In this document: positions 18,346 to 31,210 of the stretch, piece by piece
Layout: each line of letters opens with the position of its first letter
Position numbering within the stretch: the stretch's first letter is position 1
Assembly (NCBI GenBank): GCA_034509425.1
Contig: JAVTVJ010000347.1
Coordinates: 620,001 to 684,000 of the forward strand
Origin: Eopsaltria australis
Taxonomy: Eukaryota; Chordata; Aves; Passeriformes; Petroicidae
Length of the DNA: 64,000 nt
Reading direction: 5' to 3'
Translations under genes and position numbers: made by a program
Notes under the pieces: model-generated
Database searches by the model: none
The model's input: only the letters and a program-made list of their open reading frames with translations
What the model was told of the DNA's origin: nothing

Positions 18346-21300
18346 TATGGTCTAGTCTGGAAATCTAGTTTTGTAAGAACTGAACTATCAAAGCCCTTTT
18401 ACTGCTTCAGAGCCAGAGTGTCATTGTCAGCTTCAGGGGTAGCCAACATATTTCAAGGCCTTTCAGAGGAGGAGTTGAGAACTGCTAGCTATGCATCTTT
18501 TAGAACCAGAGAACCTCATTTCTGAGAAAACTCAAGGTGCATTAAGATGAAATTTCAGCACATCTGACTGTCCTGGCAATGAACACTGTCAGGATCTCTC
18601 ACAATGGCTCACATGGATTGGATCAAAGCTCTGTGAAAAGATACTGTAAGTTTTTCCTGTAGGGAGAACACATAGATAATAAATCAAAATACCTGATAAT
18701 CCACAGTCAGCAGGGATCATAAACCCTTTAAAGAGCTATTGCTTTCTGGGGGGCTATTGAAATGTTTAAAACTTGAACTAATATAAAAAAAATTTGTGGG
18801 TTATTTTCTTCTGTTGCTAAGCAGGATTTTCTTATAGAGGACATAATCTACGTACCTTGGAGAATCAAAGTCCATTTTTACAATGGGGTAATCATTACTA
18901 TTTGATTCCTGTTTTTTTCTTTGCAACCATCTTTCCCAGTATTTGCATAAAATTGCTTTCTTGTATCAAAAAATATTCCTGTGACATTCCAGTATATTGT
19001 ATTATTCTGTTTTCTTTCTTGGCACAAAATGCAAGCACTAGATGGTTTTGCAGAAGTAATATCTGGCCACTCAGCTAGCTCTCCCAAAGGTATATTGGCA
19101 GGTTAAAGCTCCTTGGTTTTCTACCATAGGCTTACAGAACTAATGCGGTCTGTACTGATTTTCTGGCACTTTTCCCCAATTTTATGCTTGTAAAAGTATG
19201 CAGTATTCTTCCACTTAAGAAAAAGGTAGGTGAGAATATATCAGAAGATTTAGCCATTTGACTGTTACAACATCACATGTCCATATTTTATGTCTTTCTC
19301 GTGTTGGAAGCTTGTAACTCCAAAGATTGTTTAATTTGTTGCTTTCTGATTTTCCTATTTTAAAACATGAAAAAAAAAAATCATGGTATCTCTGGAACAC
19401 ATTGAAATCACATATTGAATTTAATGCAAAAAAAAAGCAATAATACCTAGAAACCGTGTTTCAAATAAATAACATTATTGAACTGTTGAAAAATATAATG
19501 CTGCCTGAGAGATGGAGGAAAAAAAGCTCTCTTTTAAGTGGGACATGATTCTTCAAGGTGTGCAAGGCTCTTACTGATTTTGGAATGGATGCTACCTTTA
19601 ATGTAGCCAAGATGGATCCTGAAGCAAAAAAAAAAAAAAAAAAATGGCTTAAGCAGTACAGGAGTCTGGATAGCAAACGAGGGAGAAGGAAAAGGTCATC
19701 CACTTTATTCCTTCAGTCTAATATAATATGTATTGAATGAATTGTGTTTTTCCTTGTCCTTCTCAAAAAAATTATGGGAAAGTACACTGTGGCTATAACA
19801 TTCTGCTTGATATGAAGTGACAGACCTCCCAAAAGTGAAAGCTCATGATGAATGTGTCAGTGATATTAGCAGCAGGAATCTCTGACAACTGGGAACAAAG
19901 TTCTGGAGGAGAATTCAATGGTTCATAGTAACTGTCTCACTCTGATATTATCTAATTCCTGTTCTGGAAATTGGCAAGCAAATGCTAGCACTTAACAGAG
20001 TTTGTGTTATGAAAGTTTAAAGATATGTTTTTATACACACATTAGTCCTTTTACAATGCTTGTTAGAAAAAAAAAAAACCAAACCCCAAACCTAGAACTG
20101 ATGAAAAAGAATGTGGCTTTGTGTGTTGTGGTCACATAAATCTTGTATTGAATATCCAAAGCCATCTGTGCTGGGGAACTGGGTTACTTTGCCTTCCTGA
20201 GGAAGGGGCTGAACTGGCATTCATAAATTCCCCTATACTTTATTTTTTCTCGTGCACCAGAGTGTCTGTTACAGTCAGGAACCCAGCAGCCAGCAGCTTT
20301 CTCCAGGGCAGTTTGCTATTTCTCAGGCTAACAGAAACACAGCATTCAGAAGTCATTTACTGTTCAGTATTCACTGTAACCACATCACTGCTAAATTACA
20401 AATCAAATTTGTGTACATGCTAGTGTTTGTTGGAGGTGCCTGCCACTTGCCAACCAGTGTACATACCACTGAGCTCACACCACCAGCTACTGGTGGTACC
20501 CACAAAATACCCACTGGCAAAAGCAAAGAGGTATTAAAAGTCACTATCAGTATTCCTTTAACATGTAGATGTGGTATATAATAAATAGGAAAACTTAATT
20601 TTTTGATGGATAAACTCAGGCAGAGTCTGTCATGAGAAAGCAAATTTTATATAACTCAAAATAGAAGTAGATTAATATGATTTTGCTCACAATGACATCA
20701 CTGCCTAAAGGTTGTTTTTGTATTACACTCATACTGGCAAAAGCTTGAGAAACCTTGGAGTAAATTTTGATGGTAACTCATTAGTGAATCTTTATGGTAA
20801 GTTTTACTGGTTGAGAAGTTGAAGGCATAGCCCTGACCACTGCAATATCTTGTATTAAAATTTGCATGAAGGGTGAGTAAGGTAATATTGAATGTATGCT
20901 TGGTGAACAGCTGATTAGAAGTAACTCGGAGCTGTGCTTGATAAGGGAGTGGGAAAACATCTATGAACATTGTGGTGACTCCTACCAGGGACATTCCAGC
21001 TCCTGTCTGTCACAAGCTGGACCTTACTGCACCTGCATATGATCAGAATAATACAAGAAATTAATTTATGAATTTCCAGCAGACTAAGGGTGTTGTTGGT
21101 CAATGTAATGCAGCTGAACTAAGTTCCCAGCTATAACAGAAAAATGGAGAAAGCAGTAAACTGGAAAACAAGTATCACAATTACCACTTTGGGATGTTTA
21201 ATGTTTTTGGCAACAAAGAACGGCTCTGTGACAGGAATACATGTGGAGAATTTTGATGCATATTTAGCTTATGACAGGTTTGCCCTCAACAAGTTTTCTC

Positions 21301-22854
21301 TTTGTGGAAGAGTTAGTTTTCACCTGAGTTGTTAGCAAGCTAGCTGACCTAGAGCAATTGAAAAAATGGTTAACAGCTAGTAAATGGTGGCTATCTTTCT
21401 GTGGTCTGAGTATTTTATTTATGTATGTAGCTGGAACAGTATAGGTTCGACATCTGTGGGAGTGCTCTGCAGCCATCTAGCCAGGAACCTGGCATAGAAA
21501 TATATGTCCTGCTGACCAGGGTAAACTGGAGAGAAAATAACTGAAGCCTCCTTGTCTCCTCTCCACATTATGAGTGACAGGACTACAACTAGAGAAATGC
21601 TGGTGCCATAGAAAAGAACTGCTGCTTGGATCATCCTTTTCAGAAATCAACTCTCAGCTTTTAAGCAGAGTAGAAGGCACAGTGTAAGGACATTGTTAAA
21701 ATGAAAATAAGGACTATGTTAAAATAAGAGAGACAAATTCCACTGGAGTTATACATTTTATGCAGTTAATACTGTGACAGTGTGAAATGTAAGAAACCAG
21801 AGGCACAGTTTTAATTTTGGGTTGGGATTTTTTGTTTTTATGATTTGAAGACCAGATTATATCTGTATGGTGATCTGCAAAGTGTAATCCATGGAAGTTT
21901 CAAGATTTTTAGTTTTCTCTCCTTCTGTTCTCTGCCCCTACATCACACCCATGGCCTGTCTACTTTGGCACTCATTTGTAACTTGTCCATTTACAGGGAC
22001 CCTACATTATATTCTTGCATTCCTTTCATGTGATGCTGTGATACTTTCCTTGTTCTTTTTTTTCCCCCTCTATCTGCAAAGGACTTTTTTTTCTTTAATC
22101 TCACTTTCATTTTCTTGTTTTGTTTTTTTTCTTTTTGACTACATTTCAGCTTTTGTTAAGTGGTATGCCATGATCTGTGTGTGTCTTTATCCACGTATTC
22201 CTTCTACTTCAGGCTCTCCTGCTGTGCTTGCAATGCTCCTGTAAATAGGAGGAGCAAAAGCCATGTATTTCCTTAGATCTTGAGGAAAAAAGTGAGTTAC
22301 TGGCAGATGCACAGCCTGGTGAGAGCTATGTGCATATTCCATTGCCACCATGGGATTGTTCTCTCTGGTTGCAGGGTTGTGTAAGAGAGAAAAGACTGCC
22401 TGTATGAGGGGGTGGCTGCTGAACAGATCTGCGAGCAGGACCCATGGAGCCAGTGTTGTAAGGAATCTTTGTGTGGTGGGAAGGAGCTCTGAGATATTGA
22501 CAGGGGAAACCTTCACTGCTTTTTTCTACTTTGTATCTGTTACCTGAGCTGGAAGGACGTGGTAGAAAAATAGTCTCTCTCAGGATTAAATTTCTTGCCT
22601 GTTTGAACTTGGTTACCTGTGCTGTCCAATCAGCAAATACAGCTCAAACCCTTCACCATGTATCTCTTTCTTTGCTGCTTAAAAATTGAGGCTGAATGTT
22701 TCTTGTATTAAACACATAATTAAACAAGTTAGAGTTAGCTAGAGATATAATTAGGTGCAATCGAAGGGATTGAAATCTAATTTTTCAATATAACTTATAT
22801 TACGCAGTATAATATGGTCCAATATAATCACAATGTAAATAAGCAATATAAGTG
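18346..22854. other. Intergenic DNA, no feature recognised
   Basis: About 4.5 kb of AT-rich sequence. It contains a poly-A run near 19625-19644 and A-rich/CAAACCCC sequence near 20068. Short open frames on both strands overlap each other and show no conserved motif. No transposon was recognised. Confidence 0.5.
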
Positions 22855-22985
22855 ATGAGGCACTGGAACAGGTTGCCTGGAAACCTGTGGATGCCTCATC
22901 CCTGGAAGTGTTCAAGGCCAGGTTGGATGGGGCTGTGAGCCTTGGGCAGGGACACCTTTCACTCCACCATGTTGTTGGAGAGTGC
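22855..22985 (+). mobile_element. CR1 fragment with an internal strand switch
   Basis: The sense part (GAGGCACTGGAACAGGTTGC, CCTGGAAGTGTTCAAGGCCA, GGTTGGATGGGGCTGTGAGC) is the CR1 segment that normally continues into ..TGGTCTAGTGGAAGGTGTCCCTGCCC. Instead, 22944-22969 reads as the reverse complement of that continuation. The copy is therefore either a micro-inversion or a sense fragment joined to an antisense one. Confidence 0.75.
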
Positions 22986-25900
22986 TGTTTCACGTCAGTG
23001 CATATGATATGAATATTTATTCCTTGCAAGATTATGCAATATGTGCATTAATGGTATTACGTATCACTGACTTCAAGAAAGACAAGGAGGAAAATTTTAA
23101 CATCAGTTCCAAACTCTTCAGCCTTGGGAACCACCTTTTCTCAGTGTTACAGCAATTTCTCACATTTACTCCATCTGTTGTGCCCATATGCCAAGTAAAG
23201 AAGTAACATGTTTGGAAGAAGTGACATTTCAATTTCCAATAAAAATACTTGGATCATGTAGAGCTTTATAGATACATAAAAAAATGTTCCTTATGCTAAA
23301 ATAAAATGTTTAAACAAACTGTCATCTATTAAAATGCCCAGAGAGCACTGGGCACTAGGAGTTGACAAATGGAAATTAATTTTTATAGCCAGTGTACTTA
23401 TGGGAATATTTTTTATGGTTACAGGAGGTGTTCCAGCATATCCTTGATGGTCAGCAACCACATTTTCCATGCTGGATGATCAGAAGGAAGACACACAACT
23501 GTACACTATGGCACATTGTTTTCAGACAACCTCATCTGTTCGTTTTCCTTGTACATATTTTCTCCCCTTCCTTCTGCCACAGTTCTTTAGTGTCTTTCTG
23601 GAATCACTTGCCTTAAGATTGTGGGAGAAATTCCAAGTTAAGTGACAGGGATTTCTATACTTTCACATCTGCATTAAAAGTGAGATCAGTTGATCTCTCC
23701 TCTGTCAGTCTTAACTCCTGTTTTGCAATTCTTGTGTTTATGGAGTGCCCCAGCTTGGCATCCGAGAGGTCTTTCACATCCATTTAGATTCAGAAATTCT
23801 TACAGTCTACCCACCTGAGGCTCAATTCAGCTGCATATAGTGTTCTTATCTGTGTGGTGGATGGTTGGCTTCTGTGTGCAGTTTGTGTGAGAGGCTGTCA
23901 CTAAGCTCTCAGACACGTGAGCCTTCAGAAGTTACTTACTTTCCTTACTTTTGGCATTGCTTATCCATCGGATCACTGAATTGGTGAACCACATGTGTAC
24001 ATGCAAGTAGATGAGTAAAGTCCTTGGGGCTATTAGACCTGGAAGTACTTGTGGGCTTCAAGCAAGACATGTGTAAGTGCTTTACTTGTTTGTGACCTTC
24101 CAAATAGTGGTACAAATATTGCCAAAATCTGCACATATGAAGCAGTGTTTAATAACAGCTTTGTTAAACTTGATGCCAGCACTTCTGTGCTGGGATTAAA
24201 TTACCATATGGTCTTCACTAACAAATTACGTTCTACCCATGAATAGGCCTTTTATGATGTGAAAATATTTAATTACAGGTATAACTGAGGCAGCAAATTT
24301 TACCTGAAAAGATAGTTTTCCTTCAAATATCAATTTAGACTATGCAGCTAATTCACAGGTCTGTTTCTAATGAAAGAAAAACCTAACCCAACCTACCTAA
24401 CCACACAAATACTGATGCCCCTACATAAACCACATGATGTTCAGTGATTAACAGGATTTCAGTGATGAAGAACAGAGCCACACATTCACCAGACTTTGGT
24501 GGGCTCCAGACAAGGTTTCTGAAACAAGTATTGAAACTGAAGAATATAAAATAAACAATTAATTTTAGGAATGACTCCATCTTTAACCAGCTTTTTCTTC
24601 TTACTATAATCGTGTACTACTTTTTAAAGAAAACTAACACCCTGTATGATAGAACTAAGCATCAGTTAGGTAAGAAACAGAAAAAAGTTAGGGAAGGATC
24701 AGCCTTGGATTCTGCAATGCTCAGTGCTAGGGAGGGGAGCAAAGTATCCATCCCATTAGCCACATCTGAAATACAGCTTGTGAAATTTTCTCCTGACACA
24801 CACCAACATGATTGTAATTTCCCTTTCCTATAAAGTGGGCTATGTTTAAAAACACTCATCCAAAATATAGGTGAGAACATCTGATTCCTGCTTGAAACGG
24901 AAGCGTTTGGTTTGGCTGAAAGGAGCAGGAGGGAGAGAATTGCAGGGCAGCTGTGGGGCACCTGCCCAGAAGTCATGTGGGAAAGTGGAAATGCTACTGC
25001 TCCCCCAGAGAAGTTCACATATGTGTGAATGCCTGTTGCCTACAGAAACAGGTTTTGAAGAGAACCAACAGCACTACTTGCAGTAAAAGTGTCTTAAAAG
25101 TCAGACCACAGTGTTGTGCTCCTACCCTGATGGAAAAGTTTACAGAGCAGCATGAGTTAAAGAAGGCACTCCTGGGTAATCTTTATGTTGGTGTTTTGGC
25201 TGGGAGCTTGAGTGTCTCAAGCCAAGAGGGTTGAAACTCTTCCCTGATTCTCGTATGTTTCCCCTGGTTCCTGGGTGTGACCTCTTGCAGATGGGCTGCT
25301 GTATTTTGAAGGAGGTTGCAAGTGGCAGACCTGGCTGCAGGGAGAACCTGGAACAAGGGTCATGGCAGGATTTCTGCAGGGAACATCCCAGACCAGGCAT
25401 TCTGAATGAGAAATAAGCCATGCTCCAAATTTCTCCAGTTTGCTGGTGTCAGAGAGCTCCTGGTGCATCCTCTGCTGCACCCTGGAGCCCACTGAGTCCT
25501 TTGGGCTGAAACTGCTGCCTCCATACCCCCTCTCACACAACCAGAATTTGAACTGACAGCACATGCAGTGGAGGGGGGAGTTTCTGCCCCTCTCCTGGGG
25601 TAGAGTGGGAAGCTCTGAGAGCATAGCACCCCCAAGGGGCACCTGAGATAGTTGGAGGTAACTGGGCCAGGCACAGACCCTGTCCTAGCATCAAAAAAGT
25701 TGTTCTGTGCTAAAAACTTCTTGCTTTCACATGGATGGTGGAGATAGTGCTTGAATTCGGGCACCAGATCAGCTTCACATCTGCTTTTTAGAAGCAGTTG
25801 CACTGCTGTCTAAATACTTGGGGAACTTCTAAGGAGATGGTGTGGCAGCACTGAGGCTGGGCTGCATCCGGCAGTAGCACACTAAGGGGGATTTTAGGAT

Positions 25901-28900
25901 GGCAGTTTTTGACTGAAACATTCAATTAGTTGCTTTTTGGGTGGGCCACTTTCAGTCCTGGTCCTGGGCTCAAATGAGCACCCAATATTGCTCCACACAT
26001 AAAAGACAGAAAGCTCCATACCGAGGTTAATAATTGCCCTCCTGTAAAAATCCTCATACAATTCCATCCTGAAGGAATTGTTATGTTTCCTGTTTCGCAA
26101 CTTTGTATATTTTTTCATTCCTGGAAAATCAAACAAAGCTTTTGAAGTAAAAAGACACAAAGGAAGGGGAGTAAGGGGGTAGGGGGAAAGAAGCCCACAA
26201 GGCAAATAGACCCATTACAATCAAACAAATAAAATGTGTATGTGTATACAAATGGGAGATATTAAAAAAGGCAATCAGAAGGCTCAAAGCCTCATTCTCT
26301 GCTTGAGCCCAAACTTTCGTTAAAAAACATAGCACAAAAAACTAGCTGAGAAATTCCATACATAAACACATAATTACTTATTATTTACTTGTGAGATGGA
26401 ATCTAGGTGAAATGGAAACCAATCAGATTTAGTAGCTTGAGGGAGTTGCTATTTTTTTCATCCTCTTTTTTCCTCCCTTTTTCTTTTGGCAAAGCAAGAG
26501 ATGTAGGACATCTTTCATCATGTGATGAAACACATCATTTTTGTGACAAAAGAAAAGCAAAGACTGTTTTACTTCTGTTCAATTTCTCATTCAAATGGTT
26601 AATTTCCTCATTCATCTTCCAAATTTTCTCCAAACTGGGTACAGATTCCTCATTGGACCTATGTCTTCTAAAATCTGTGAATTAAGCTGCTCAGATTTTT
26701 CATACTCAAGGATACCACCACATTCTTCTTCAAATGCCTCTTTTTCTGTTCTTAATCTGCTTTTGTATGGGAGTCTTTCTGTGTCATCCTTACAGTCTCT
26801 TTTTCTGAGCTTTGCCTAGTTGTATGATATTCTGAAAAGCATGAAGCCATGGCATGATGCAGTGGGGTTTTTTTGTTTTCTGTATTGTTTTTACTGGTTT
26901 TTGATGTGTTTTCCTCCTTTACTATAGTAATTCCAAACAACACTTGACTTTTAACACCTAAATCATCTCCTACTGTGTTTTTTGCTGAACAAGTGAAATC
27001 TCTGCTAATACTTTATCTGAGAAATCAGTTTTTCTAATCAGCTAATCATTTTGAAGTAATGAAGGTTTCCAGATTTTGCTAAGGTTCTTTACTTTTGGAT
27101 GAAGTTTAGGATGTAAGATATTAATCAACCTGACAAATTACCTCTCTTTTTTTCTAACTCTTATGCCACTCTAATAAATTATCCTTAATGACTGAAATGT
27201 CTTCAATATTTTCAGATAACTGTATCCAAAAAGTTTCCTTCTTTTCTTCTTGGGTGCTGCAGTATGTCTATACAGCAGTCTCTTTGTAGCATAAAGAAGG
27301 AAGCCAAAGTGCTACCAGAATAGGTATGCACAAAAAGAAGTGATATTTTCTCTTCATTCTATTTTGTCCTTCTATCCCTGAAAGTGTGTATATATCTTAT
27401 ATTATCCAAAAGAGGTCAGTCATTGTCTAGCCTTTTCATACGCTGAGGAGAGTTGAGGAGAATATAACGTGAGCCTCTGGCTCTAGTGGTTTCTGATCTG
27501 CTCACTTGTAGTCCCAGAGGAACCATCAATCCTTATGTGGGTTAACAATGTGGTGGTGATCAATGTCTGTGATTTGGATGAGCCCTGGAAGCTTTTCTCT
27601 AAGTGGACTCCAGGCCCTTTGCAGTGGCACTTTGTGATACTTCACAAGTCAGCAGATCATTCTTTCAGCTTCCTCTGCACTGAGTCCCAGAAGCAATTCT
27701 CTTTGAAATGTGTAAGCACCACTATAAAGAAGCAGCAGAGGCCTTAGGGCACATTGTTCAAATCAGTAGGGTAGATTCCTTGCAGGTCACGAAGACAGAA
27801 ATCAGTTATTGGCCTTGGCTGCAGAGGCTCAGCAAGCAGCATTTCCTGACCAAGGAGCAGCCACATTCCTTCTCTCCTGCCAGAGCTGCTTCAGATTCCC
27901 TAGATAACCTAGAGCCTCCATACTTCCAGATATTCTTCTGCTTCAGGCAAATAAATATTTCTCATATTTCAGTCAGCCCACTTCCTTGACAAGCTCTCCT
28001 GCTGTTCTTGAGAGGACCTACTAACAGCAACTTTTTGGATTGACTTTATTTTGACTTCCTAACTTTCAGTGGAGGTAAGACCCAGTCTTTAAAAAGCCTG
28101 TATGAGTAGATACTTATATTTATTGTCATCCCTGTTTGAACACAGCTTTTACAGTAGCAGTGGAAGATCTGCCAAGCAGATGTCTCCAATGAAGGCCCAT
28201 TATGAAGGGGGCCTCTGCTACTGAAGACCCATCATTTTTGTCCTTGCATGTTATTATGATCTTTATTTTCCTGTTCTGTAACTGACAGGAAACACCTTTG
28301 GACTACTTCTTTACTTTCCTTTTTTTCCCATGGTTTTCTTTAGGTGGTTACAGAAATATAAATGCTCATTGAAGCCTAGAGTATGTTCCTACAAGATAGT
28401 CATTACAAAAATGGATACAATAAGTGGTTATTATAATAGGTACATCGTTTGGGAAGCCAAGTAGATGTTAGTAGTCAAGATAAACTTGCAGGACAGAGAA
28501 ATACTGAATAATTTGGATTAGAAAGGACTTCTGAAAGTATCTTGGTGTTTCTGCTCAAAGAAGGACCAACTTGGAAATTAAAGCCTACCTTGAAGTTAGA
28601 TCAAGTTGCTGATCCATAAGGTCAGTATCTTTTAGAGCCCCTTAGTTATGGACAATGCTCACATTTCCTGTGATGGCAGAAACTTTTGTTTTATACTCTT
28701 CTTCTGTACCCAAAAAACTTATTTTTATAGATACTTTGTAGATTCATGTCATTTGATGAAGAGGCTACAGTGCTGGGTAAATTAAAGACATTTAGTAGAA
28801 TGGACCAGAAATCAAAGCAGAAAAGATACCCAGGAGCAACAAACAAGGGCAGGAACAGAAAAACTGAGTTAATGTTATCAACCCTCTTATCACCAGTGCA

Positions 28901-30842
28901 CCAATCAAGGCAGAGGTAACAGAGACAATAAATCAGGAAAGCATCCTTTTATTGACCTTCTGCATCATTGGAGAGCACATTTCCATCACTTATATCATTT
29001 TCTAGCCATGGTATTCTTGAGGGAAGGGTGAGAAGAGGAAAATAAGAAGGGCTAGTGTGAACCTAGAAATGGGCAAGTAATACATATACTGGAAGGGTTC
29101 CATACATGCCACAGATTCCTGTACAAAATGTGCTTCAAACAGATTTGGGATACGTGATCTGCTACAAACATCTGTATTGTGTGGGCTTGTACACACTCAA
29201 TTAATGTATTGTCTTATTTGATGCTCCTTGAAACAATTATGTTTTTGATTGCACTTAATTCTGTAACAGTTCCCTTCTCCTTTAGCTTTGCTTTTCCCAG
29301 ATCAGGATATCAAATGAAAATATAGTGGATACTCAGATCTACTTTTGAAACTAATAGCTATTGTTGTCCAGAGCAGTAGCTAGTATCCTAATAGTAAAAC
29401 TATTTTCTAGTGACATGGCAGCAAAAGGCTTTGGCTTCCTTTTGATATCTCTAATTATCTACTTATCTCTAACCAAAGTGAATCCTACCTAATTTGCAAG
29501 AATTTACATCATGGTGTAGTTCCATCATAGACTATTCCAAATCAACCGTGAAGAAACAAGACAATGTCATAAGTTTATCAAAATCAAAAGGTGATCTCAG
29601 GACACAGTTACAGTAATTCAAGTCCTCAGGACTTGTAAATAACATTGCTCATCAGAATTGGTTATTAGCTATTTTCCCACTTTCTTCTTTTTTCTTAATT
29701 GTTCAAATGCACTGAAGGCAAAACAAGCTAGAAAGTTACTTAGCATATGTTCTTTGGAGCACTTAAAATTGCCAGGAACCAGCTAACCCTTAGCCAAATT
29801 ATTTGTACAGTTTGTTGAGTTGGAAAAAAATACATGTAGCTGACCCAAAATTTAGCAGCTCCTGTGTGCAGCTGGATTTGGGAGATTCTTCTTCGAAATC
29901 TCTGAGCTAATAGAGCTACCACATGTGTTGGCTACCAAAATGCATCTTGTTACTTGTTGCAGGTCATTGCCTACGGAAACTTGCTTTCCTGCCTGATGTT
30001 AAAACATAGCACTTCTTTCTGAAACCATAGTAAAGAGAACTGGAAATTTCCTTACTAAGGCACCTTATTATAGATTTGGCCTGTATTTTAATATGATGTG
30101 CTCTAAGTTCAAGTGTATTGTCTTTTTTAAACATGTAGTTATATATATACTGCTTTGCAGTGAAAACACTCCCTGAGCTAATAGTAATATGCAGCAATGT
30201 CTGTTCCTTAAAATTTTTTTTTTCCTTTCCAAAGTTCATCAGTGTTTCGTAAGTCATCTGGATCTTTGAAGAAAACATGCTTTTAAATGAAATAATTTAG
30301 ATGACAAAATCAATAAGGATAAGGAAACTTGTCAATTCCTTACTACTAGAGTGAAAAAGACATACAATACTTTGGGAAGCTGATTATCTGGAATTAGGCA
30401 GAGAAGTATTTAAGTCTTTCAAAATAAGCTTCTTTTGAGGAGCACAAGAAGAACACAGGTTTTACTCTTGAATTCTTAAACCACAGGAAAACTGGACCTC
30501 TGCACTAATCTACTACTCATGGTGCTCCAAGGAAAACCTGATCATTACTTTACACTTTGCATTTTCTTTTAATCTATTTGATGTAAGATTGTACTATGTC
30601 AAAATGACAATCACTCCATATTAACTTTTCATTCATATAAATAACAAATTTAGAGAAAAGAAGTGATGCCATATTTATTTAGATCATCTGTCCATCATGA
30701 CTGTTATTTGGTACTCTGCAATGACCAGTAGCAGGCACTCAATATAAATTTAATCTAGATAGAGTATTCTACACCTGCTCACTTCCCTGGAGTGTGTTCC
30801 TCATTTATGACAATCAGTGGTTCTAAATATTTCCTGAGCTGT
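22986..30842. other. Intergenic DNA, largely featureless
   Basis: About 7.9 kb without a recognised gene or transposon. The block 24870-25900 is more GC-rich than its surroundings (own entry). A short palindrome, TTTCATCA/TGATGAAA with a 2-nt spacer, lies at 26513-26530. Other open frames are short and composition-driven. Confidence 0.5.
24870..25900. other. GC-richer block with overlapping open frames, origin unknown
   Basis: About 1 kb with raised GC content. Two overlapping minus-strand frames (25217-25642, 141 residues; 25360-25803, 147 residues) and several plus-strand frames are open at once. The deduced peptides show no domain, signal peptide or repeat that I recognise. Simultaneous open frames suggest low stop-codon density rather than a gene. 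It may be an old unclassified transposon or LTR, or a retained GC-rich island. Confidence 0.4.
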
Positions 30843-31210
30843 GGGTCTCATCTGGACTATCCTGCTATGTAGCCTCTGATGGATCTATTCTCCATGAGAA
30901 TTTTTTAATGCCTTTTGGAGCCTTTTGGACTTTTGACCTCCCCAACATCCTGTGATAATGAGTTCCACAGTTTAATTTTGAATGAGATCTAATTATGTGT
31001 GAAAAATGACTTCCTATGTTTGTTTTAAACTTTCTGCCTGGTAAATAAATTGGGTACTCCCTGATTATTATACTAAGAAAAACAGTGACTGGTGCTTCTC
31101 TATTCAATTCCTCTACATATTTCATGGTTTTATAGACCTCCATCATGTCTCCCTTTTGCTATCTCTGTCCAAACTGAGAGACTGTGTCATCTCTTCTTGC
31201 ATTAAAATGA
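30843..31210 (-). mobile_element. Ancient CR1-family LINE remnant (minus strand), copy 1
   Basis: The + strand shows CATCCTGTGATAATGAGTTCC, TTATGTGTGAAAAATGACTT, TTTTATAGACCTCCATCATG and a final CCAAACTGAGAGACT. This series is typical of the reverse complement of an old CR1 subfamily shared by reptiles and birds. The minus-strand frame 30865-31146 retains a degraded ORF2 C-terminus. It aligns by eye with the copy at 37385-37640, including the phrase CATCTGGAC(C/T)ATC at the shared 3' boundary. Heavily diverged and inactive. Confidence 0.75.

Noticed and set aside
19461..19740. Frames on both strands around a poly-A/poly-T run, considered as a processed pseudogene
   Set aside because: The A-run lies in the middle of the frame, there is no similarity to a known protein, and no target-site duplication is evident.
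26513..26530. TTTCATCA-tg-TGATGAAA palindrome as a possible protein-binding site or hairpin
   Set aside because: Only 8-bp arms; such palindromes are expected by chance in 64 kb and nothing nearby supports a function.
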